A stretch of DNA of 9,190 nucleotides. Origin: Sphingomonas sp. (lineage in GTDB: Bacteria; Pseudomonadota; Alphaproteobacteria; Sphingomonadales; Sphingomonadaceae). Under the pieces are notes generated by a model. It worked only from the letters and a program-made list of their open reading frames with translations. It ran no database searches and was not told the DNA's origin. Both the position numbers and the translations under genes were made by a program. The stretch spans positions 1 to 9,190 of the forward strand of contig JAFBAM010000165.1 of the NCBI GenBank assembly GCA_019247755.1, written 5' to 3'. Below, piece by piece: positions 5,137 to 9,190 of the stretch; within the stretch, counting starts at the first letter, position 1; each line of letters starts with the position of its first letter.

Positions 5137-6822
5137 ATGACAGCAGGCACGGCACAGAAGATCAGCAACGCCTTCCTGTCGTGTACAGCGGGTGCCGCAT
5201 CCTTCGTCTTCTCGCTAGTCGCGCTGCTGTTCCTGACGGAGCTCGATCAGAAGATCGTCGCTGCCCTGGTGGCGGGCGTCTTCTGCCTGTTGGTCAGCTA
5301 TGTCGCCGCCGAGCGTCCCAATAGCGAAAATGCCCGGGCGCTTGCCGCGCTCAGCGACCGCCTGCTCGCGGTCGAAGACGGCGACCTGGTCTCACCGGCG
5401 CCGGCATCCGTCCAGCGCAACATGCCGAAACTCGCGGCTGCGGTGGATAGCCTGTTCGCCGAAGTTCGCGCCTCGATCGAAAATGCCCATGCGCTCGGCA
5501 TGTATGATCCGGTCACCTCACTTCCCAATCGCCTCCATTTCCGCTCGGAAGCCGACAAGCTGCTGGGTGAGACGAACAGGGATTCGAAATCGGCAATGCT
5601 CTTTGTCGACCTCGACCGGTTCAAGATGGTCAATGACAGCTTGGGCCACGCGCGCGGCGACCAGCTGCTCATCATGGTCGCGAACCGCCTTCGGGTGGTC
5701 GTCAATTCCGAGTTTGCGGGCAACGCCCGCAACCGCCCGCTGCTCGCCCGCCTTGCCGGCGACGAATTCACGATCTTCTTTCCCGAGGTCGAGTCGGTCG
5801 AGGAAATCGGCCGCCTCGCAAGGCGTATCGTCCTCGCCATTTCGGAGCCGTTCGAGCTGTCGTCTCACAGCGTCGATATCGGCGCTTCGATCGGCATCGC
5901 GATTTCGCCAGACCATGGCACCAGCATCGAGGCGCTGATGCGCGCCGCCGACATCGCAATGTATCGAGCCAAGTCTAGCGGCGGCGGACAACATTGCCTG
6001 TTCGATGCCGAGCTTCAGGCGGAGCATCAGCAGAAGATCGATACCGAGAAGGCGCTCACCGAGGCAGTCCAGAAGGACGAGTTCGTGCTCGTCTTCCAGC
6101 CGCAGATGAGCCTGGTGACGGGCGAGATTGCCGGCGCTGAGGCGCTGCTCCGCTGGAACCATCCGCGTGAAGGGTTGCGGCTTCCGGCGACCTTCATTCC
6201 CGTTGCCGAACGGACGGGCCTGATCTCGGAAATCGGCGAATGGGTTGTGAGCGAGGTCGCGGCTACACTGGGAGCCTGGCATCGCGACGGCTTTGACGGG
6301 CGACTGGCGTTCAACATCAGCCCGCGCCAGGTCGAGCGTCCCGATTTCTTCGCAAAACTTCGCGCGGCCTTCGCCGACGCTGGAGTCCCGCTATCGCTGA
6401 TTGAGCTCGAGTTCACCGAGAGCGCCGCAATGGAAGTCGGTGCGGCGGTTCTCGACGAGATTGCCGCACTTCGCGATGACGGCGCCCGAATTGCGATCGA
6501 CGACTTCGGCACCGGCTATTCGAACCTGGCGCGTCTGCGTTCGATGCCGCTCGACCGGGTCAAGCTAGACCCGTCGCTGATTGCGGACATCGAGAGCAGC
6601 GAGAAGGCGCGGGTGATCGTCCAGGCGGTCATCCAGCTGATCAAGGGCGTTGGCTGTGAGATTGTCGCCGAGGCGGTTGAGACCGTCGCGCAGGCCGACA
6701 TTCTGCGGGCAATGGGTTGCGACACCGTCCAGGGCTTCGTGTTCGCGCACCCAATGTTCGAGGACGAATTCACAGCCTGGACGAACGCAGGCCGCGGCCG
6801 CGACGCCAAGTCGGTCGCCTAG
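5137..6822 (+). CDS. Membrane GGDEF-EAL protein (probable cyclic-di-GMP phosphodiesterase)
   Basis: A 561-residue cyclic-di-GMP turnover enzyme. Two hydrophobic segments (about 17-34 and 39-57) form a hairpin with an outside loop of only a few residues, so no periplasmic sensor domain is present. Residues 65-112, with LLAVEDGDL at 76-84, look HAMP-like or coiled-coil. The GGDEF domain spans about 120-285: DPVTSLPNR, VDLDRF (157-162) with metal-ligand candidate Asp158, and AGDEF (207-211). The position of the RxxD inhibitory site reads RNRP (198-201), so product inhibition there is unlikely. The EAL domain spans about 300-550 with EALLRW (335-340), N393, E425, DD 455-456, K476, AEAVE (E512) and Q532, the set expected of an active c-di-GMP phosphodiesterase. 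Whether the GGDEF half makes c-di-GMP or only binds GTP is open. The stop overlaps the dapE stop tail-to-tail. Confidence 0.94.
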   Translation: MTAGTAQKISNAFLSCTAGAASFVFSLVALLFLTELDQKIVAALVAGVFCLLVSYVAAERPNSENARALAALSDRLLAVEDGDLVSPAPASVQRNMPKLAAAVDSLFAEVRASIENAHALGMYDPVTSLPNRLHFRSEADKLLGETNRDSKSAMLFVDLDRFKMVNDSLGHARGDQLLIMVANRLRVVVNSEFAGNARNRPLLARLAGDEFTIFFPEVESVEEIGRLARRIVLAISEPFELSSHSVDIGASIGIAISPDHGTSIEALMRAADIAMYRAKSSGGGQHCLFDAELQAEHQQKIDTEKALTEAVQKDEFVLVFQPQMSLVTGEIAGAEALLRWNHPREGLRLPATFIPVAERTGLISEIGEWVVSEVAATLGAWHRDGFDGRLAFNISPRQVERPDFFAKLRAAFADAGVPLSLIELEFTESAAMEVGAAVLDEIAALRDDGARIAIDDFGTGYSNLARLRSMPLDRVKLDPSLIADIESSEKARVIVQAVIQLIKGVGCEIVAEAVETVAQADILRAMGCDTVQGFVFAHPMFEDEFTAWTNAGRGRDAKSVA

Positions 6823-7949
6823 GCCAGCACCTTTCTTACGATCCGCTCGTAAATCCTCGAAAGCGAATGGATATCGTCCACCGCGGCACATTCGCCGACC
6901 TTGTGCATGGTAGCGTTGGGCAGGCCGAAATCGACCACTGGACAGAGCTGGATCAGGAAGCGGCCGTCTGAGGTGCCGCCACTGGTAGACAGCTCGGGCT
7001 TCTGGCCTGTCTCTTCCTCGATCGCAGCAACGACCACATCGTAAAGAGGGCCGGGCGGGGTGAGGAAAGCCTCGCCGGAAATCCGCGCGCGCACGGTTGA
7101 GCCAGGCGCCTCGCGTCCGGCAATCTCCTCGACCATCGCCACGAGAGCGGCGCCGCGCTGGAGATTGTTGAACCGGATGTTGAGCTGAGCAGTCGCTGAG
7201 CCCGGAATGACGTTGCTGGCGTCGGTCGGGGTCGAGATGGCCGTGAACTCGAGGTTGGATGGCGGGAACTGGTCCGTACCGTCGTCGAGGTGGACTGCAT
7301 CGAGCGCGGCGATCACCCGTGCAAGCGGTGGTATCGGGTTGGTCGCTCGGTGCGGATAGGCGACGTGGCCTTGTACGCCCGGCGCCTCGATCCACATGTT
7401 GACCGAGCCGCGCCGGCCGATCTTCACCGTATCACCCAGGCGGTCGACCGAGGTGGGCTCACCGATGAGGATCATGTCCGGCCGGATCTGCTTCTCGATT
7501 AGCCAGTCAATGATCCGCGGCGTGCCGTACGTGGCGTATCCCTCTTCATCTCCCGTGATCAGGAGCGAGAGCGTGCCGTCGACGGTATCGACCCGTGAGA
7601 CCGCCGCAACAAAAGCAGCGATTGCGCTCTTCATGTCATTGGCGCCGCGGCCGACGAGCAGGCCATCGACCACTTCGGCCGCGAAGGGGTCATTGCTCCA
7701 ATTGTCGCCGGGCGGGACGACGTCGAGATGGCCTGCAAAGCCGAAATGAGGCCCGCCGTTGCCTCTGATCGCGACCATGTTCTCGGTTGGACCGTCGGGT
7801 GGGTCGCCCATGACCCAACGGTGGACGGAAAATCCTAGCGGGGTGAGCGCTTGCTCCAGCACGTCGAATACTTGGCCGCTGGCCGGCGTCACGCTCGGAC
7901 AGCGGATCAGCGCTTTTGCGAGTTCGACGGCATCGACGGTGGCAGGCAT
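6819..7949 (-). CDS. dapE: Succinyl-diaminopimelate desuccinylase
   Basis: M20-family zinc amidohydrolase that converts N-succinyl-LL-diaminopimelate to LL-diaminopimelate plus succinate in the lysine and peptidoglycan precursor pathway; cytoplasmic, normally a dimer. At 376 residues it matches the usual DapE length of about 375. Metal and catalytic residues line up with H. influenzae DapE: H74 and D76 in GHLDVVP, D105 in RGANDMK, catalytic E135 with E136 in TGDEEG, E164 in IGEPTS and H349 in ATMHKVGE. H195 in GVQGHVAYPH is the dimer-domain histidine. The ATG at 7949 is preferred over the in-frame ATG at 7970: it gives the standard N-terminus and has an AGG about 10 nt upstream, whereas the upstream one would add MLARSSS with no Shine-Dalgarno. 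It is divergent from the TonB receptor gene. Confidence 0.95.
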   Translation of the reverse strand: MPATVDAVELAKALIRCPSVTPASGQVFDVLEQALTPLGFSVHRWVMGDPPDGPTENMVAIRGNGGPHFGFAGHLDVVPPGDNWSNDPFAAEVVDGLLVGRGANDMKSAIAAFVAAVSRVDTVDGTLSLLITGDEEGYATYGTPRIIDWLIEKQIRPDMILIGEPTSVDRLGDTVKIGRRGSVNMWIEAPGVQGHVAYPHRATNPIPPLARVIAALDAVHLDDGTDQFPPSNLEFTAISTPTDASNVIPGSATAQLNIRFNNLQRGAALVAMVEEIAGREAPGSTVRARISGEAFLTPPGPLYDVVVAAIEEETGQKPELSTSGGTSDGRFLIQLCPVVDFGLPNATMHKVGECAAVDDIHSLSRIYERIVRKVLA

Positions 7950-8050
7950 TGATGAAGACCTAGCAAGCATTCAAGGACTGGCAAGCATCAGTAGGGCAGC
8001 GGCGATGTCGACGCCGTTTGTCGGTTCGTCGATTTGGGGGTTGCATCTGC

Positions 8051-8064
8051 GCTACAAATGTAGC
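8051..8064 (+). promoter_or_regulatory. Candidate BlaI/MecI/CopY-type operator, copy 1
   Basis: The 14-bp dyad GCTACAAATGTAGC has 6-bp arms around a 2-nt centre. Its core TACA-NN-TGTA matches the core recognised by BlaI/MecI/CopY-family winged-helix repressors. It lies 49-62 nt before the receptor's GTG start. The assignment to this regulator family is inferred from motif similarity; no regulator gene is in the window. Confidence 0.65.
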
Positions 8065-8066
8065 AC

Positions 8067-8080
8067 GCTACAAATGTAGC
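8067..8080 (+). promoter_or_regulatory. Candidate BlaI/MecI/CopY-type operator, copy 2
   Basis: This is an identical copy of the dyad at 8051-8064, with its centre 16 bp downstream and 33-46 nt before the GTG start of the receptor gene. That position would overlap a promoter or early transcribed region, as expected for repression. Adjacent copies suggest cooperative binding of two repressor dimers (inference). Confidence 0.65.
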
Positions 8081-8099
8081 ACGAGCTTGTGCGCGTAAC

Positions 8100-8106
8100 A
8101 GGGGAG
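8100..8106 (+). promoter_or_regulatory. Ribosome binding site of the TonB receptor gene, supports a GTG start
   Basis: AGGGGAG lies 6 nt upstream of the GTG at 8113. It favours this start over the in-frame GTG at 8089, which would add eight residues ahead of the signal peptide. Confidence 0.75.
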
Positions 8107-8112
8107 TGGTTA

Positions 8113-9190
8113 GTGGGCCTGTCTGTCGTTCGGTTATCGTTGCTTGCAAGTGTTTCCCTGCTTGCCGCCCCGGCTTTGGCCCAAAATCCCGCTGCTCCCG
8201 CAGCTTCGGCGCCTGCCAAGCGCGTCTACACGCCGGCTGACTTCGCTCGTTTCGCGCCCAAGACCGCTTATGACATGCTCGCTCAGGTCCCCAGCTTCTC
8301 CATCCGTAGCGCCGATAACGAGCGCGGCCTCGGTCAGGCTTCGGAAAATGTGCTCATCAACGGGCAGCGCGTGGCCAACAAGTCAGGCGGTGCTATCGAT
8401 CAGCTCCAGCGCACCTCAGCTGCGAGCGTCGATCGGATCGAGATCGTAGAAGCGGGAACGCTCGGCATTCCAGGTCTGGCAGGCCAGGTCGCCAACGTCA
8501 TCCTGAAAGCGCAGGCCAAGGGAAGCGGCCAATTCAGCTGGAACCCCGGTTTTCGCGCTCATTTCACCAAGCCCCAGTACGACAATCTGACCGTCAGCTA
8601 TTCGGATCGCAGCGGCCCGCTCGATTACACCGTGTCAGCAGCTGCGCTCTCGGGCCGCGGCGGGCTCGGTGGCCCGGTGACGATCAGCGACGCCAACCAC
8701 AACCTCATCGAGACGCGCGACGAGGTTTATCACTCCGAATATCACGAGTTCGTGTTCAAGACGAAGCTCGGCCTGGACGGGCCTGGCTCATCGCTCGGCA
8801 ACCTGTCGTTGAGCTACAATCCTTATTGGAGCCCTCAATTCCTCGGCGACACACGGTTGCTCGCGACTGGCGAGCAGCGAAGCAGGGTGAATCGTCAGAC
8901 CAGGCCCGGCTTCAACGCCGACGTTAGTGGCGACTACGAATTCGCACTGGGGCCTGGCCGATTGAAAGCGATCAGTCTTTATCACCATGAGCACGCGCCC
9001 AATACGGTCACGCAGATCCTGACCTTCAACAGCAGCGGCGCAGCGCCCCTCGGGACCCGATTCTTCCGCGACGCGCGTTACGACGAGGCGGTGGCCCGTG
9101 GGGAGTACAGCTGGAAGACCGGCAGCAACAATTGGCAATTCTCGCTGGAGCGGGCGTTCAACTCACTCGACCAGAAGGGCAGCCTGTTCG
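8113..9190 (+). CDS. TonB-dependent outer membrane receptor, N-terminal part (runs off the right edge)
   Basis: About 359 codons are visible, with no stop before the window ends. The protein begins with a Sec signal peptide (hydrophobic core about 8-20, likely cleavage after ALA at 23). A short Ala/Pro stretch follows, then a plug domain (about 38-132): YTPADFARFAPKTAYDMLAQ (39-58), VPSFSIR, VLINGQR (80-86), VDRIEIVEAG (106-115) and GLAGQVANVIL. The beta-barrel begins after about residue 138, with alternating strand-like segments such as FSWNPGFRAHF and LTVSYSDRSG. No obvious TonB box or N-terminal carboxypeptidase-like or secretin domain is seen. This looks like the sphingomonad-type receptor group whose ligands are mostly unknown; the substrate cannot be inferred. 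It is preceded by the tandem operator at 8051-8082 and divergent from dapE. The GTG start has a good Shine-Dalgarno. Confidence 0.9.
   Translation, partial: MGLSVVRLSLLASVSLLAAPALAQNPAAPAASAPAKRVYTPADFARFAPKTAYDMLAQVPSFSIRSADNERGLGQASENVLINGQRVANKSGGAIDQLQRTSAASVDRIEIVEAGTLGIPGLAGQVANVILKAQAKGSGQFSWNPGFRAHFTKPQYDNLTVSYSDRSGPLDYTVSAAALSGRGGLGGPVTISDANHNLIETRDEVYHSEYHEFVFKTKLGLDGPGSSLGNLSLSYNPYWSPQFLGDTRLLATGEQRSRVNRQTRPGFNADVSGDYEFALGPGRLKAISLYHHEHAPNTVTQILTFNSSGAAPLGTRFFRDARYDEAVARGEYSWKTGSNNWQFSLERAFNSLDQKGSLF

Larger units (their letters stand above)
8051..8082 (+). repeat. Perfect tandem 16-bp direct repeat, each unit containing a dyad
   Basis: GCTACAAATGTAGCAC occurs at 8051-8066 and is repeated without change or spacer at 8067-8082. 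Each unit contains the inverted repeat GCTACA-AA-TGTAGC. Two identical adjacent dyads just upstream of a gene are typical of a double operator rather than a chance repeat. Confidence 0.95.
7950..8112. promoter_or_regulatory. Divergent control region between dapE and the TonB receptor gene
   Basis: These 163 bases hold the start regions of both genes. The dominant element is the tandem dyad repeat at 8051-8082, listed separately. TACAAAT inside either dyad could double as a -10 for the plus strand, but no good -35 is found at the right distance; TTGCAT at 8041-8046 is 22 nt from the second one. An 8-nt direct repeat GCAAGCAT occurs at 7963-7970 and 7981-7988. No promoter can be assigned firmly to dapE. 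Confidence 0.5.

Noticed and set aside
5518..6282. 254-codon minus-strand open frame opposite the GGDEF-EAL gene
   Set aside because: It is antisense to a gene with intact catalytic motifs and resembles no protein family.
6565..7395. 276-codon minus-strand open frame across dapE and the GGDEF-EAL 3' end
   Set aside because: It is an out-of-frame reading of dapE continuing antisense into the next gene, Arg/Pro-rich with no domain.
7950..7970. Longer dapE start at the ATG at 7970
   Set aside because: It has no Shine-Dalgarno, and the extra MLARSSS does not belong to the family N-terminus; the ATG at 7949 gives the standard length.
7963..7988. Direct repeat GCAAGCAT, two copies
   Set aside because: Only 8 nt, imperfectly flanked and without symmetry; likely chance.
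7968..8049. Short open frame on the minus strand ending ALLMLASP just before the dapE start
   Set aside because: It has about 26 codons, no start codon after the upstream TAG, and no Shine-Dalgarno.
8051..8082. CRISPR-like array
   Set aside because: There are only two 16-bp units with no spacer between them, and each is itself palindromic; an operator pair explains them better.

Overview
The window is high-GC bacterial chromosome with tightly packed genes. Its gene content and protein sequences look like an alphaproteobacterium of the order Sphingomonadales: a SecB with the alpha-type acidic C-terminal tail, a TimA-type Tim44 protein, the timA-mltA-smr gene order, and a sphingomonad-style TonB-dependent receptor with an 'FARFAP...DMLxQVPxF' plug. 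The assignment rests on recognising these families; no 16S or other phylogenetic marker is present.

Layout. (1) Positions 1-2523, minus strand: a secB-murJ-trpS operon read right to left (export chaperone, lipid II flippase, tryptophanyl-tRNA synthetase). trpS runs off the left edge. murJ starts with TTG behind a strong Shine-Dalgarno, and its stop overlaps the trpS start as ATGA. (2) Positions 2524-2705: a divergent control region. (3) Positions 2706-5063, plus strand: an operon of a Tim44-domain membrane protein, the lipoprotein lytic transglycosylase MltA (GTG start, GTGA overlap with the preceding stop) and an Smr-domain protein (GTG start inside the mltA 3' end). (4) Positions 5064-5136: a short AT-rich promoter region with two TTAA motifs flanking a GANTC site. 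It is followed by a membrane GGDEF-EAL protein (5137-6822) whose EAL domain looks catalytically intact and whose GGDEF domain is AGDEF without an RxxD inhibitory site. (5) Positions 6819-7949, minus strand: dapE, ending tail-to-tail with the GGDEF-EAL gene. The two TAG stops share one CTAG. (6) Positions 7950-8112: a divergent control region holding a perfect tandem 16-bp repeat. Each copy contains a TACA-AA-TGTA dyad, the core seen in BlaI/MecI/CopY-family operators. (7) From 8113 to the right edge: the N-terminal part of a TonB-dependent outer membrane receptor.

Functionally most genes serve the envelope: protein export (SecB), peptidoglycan precursor flipping (MurJ), peptidoglycan cleavage (MltA), meso-diaminopimelate and lysine supply (DapE) and outer membrane uptake (TonB receptor). 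A c-di-GMP enzyme sits between them. No mobile element, CRISPR array, tRNA or rRNA is visible. The most noteworthy element is the tandem operator in front of the TonB receptor; no matching regulator gene lies in the window.
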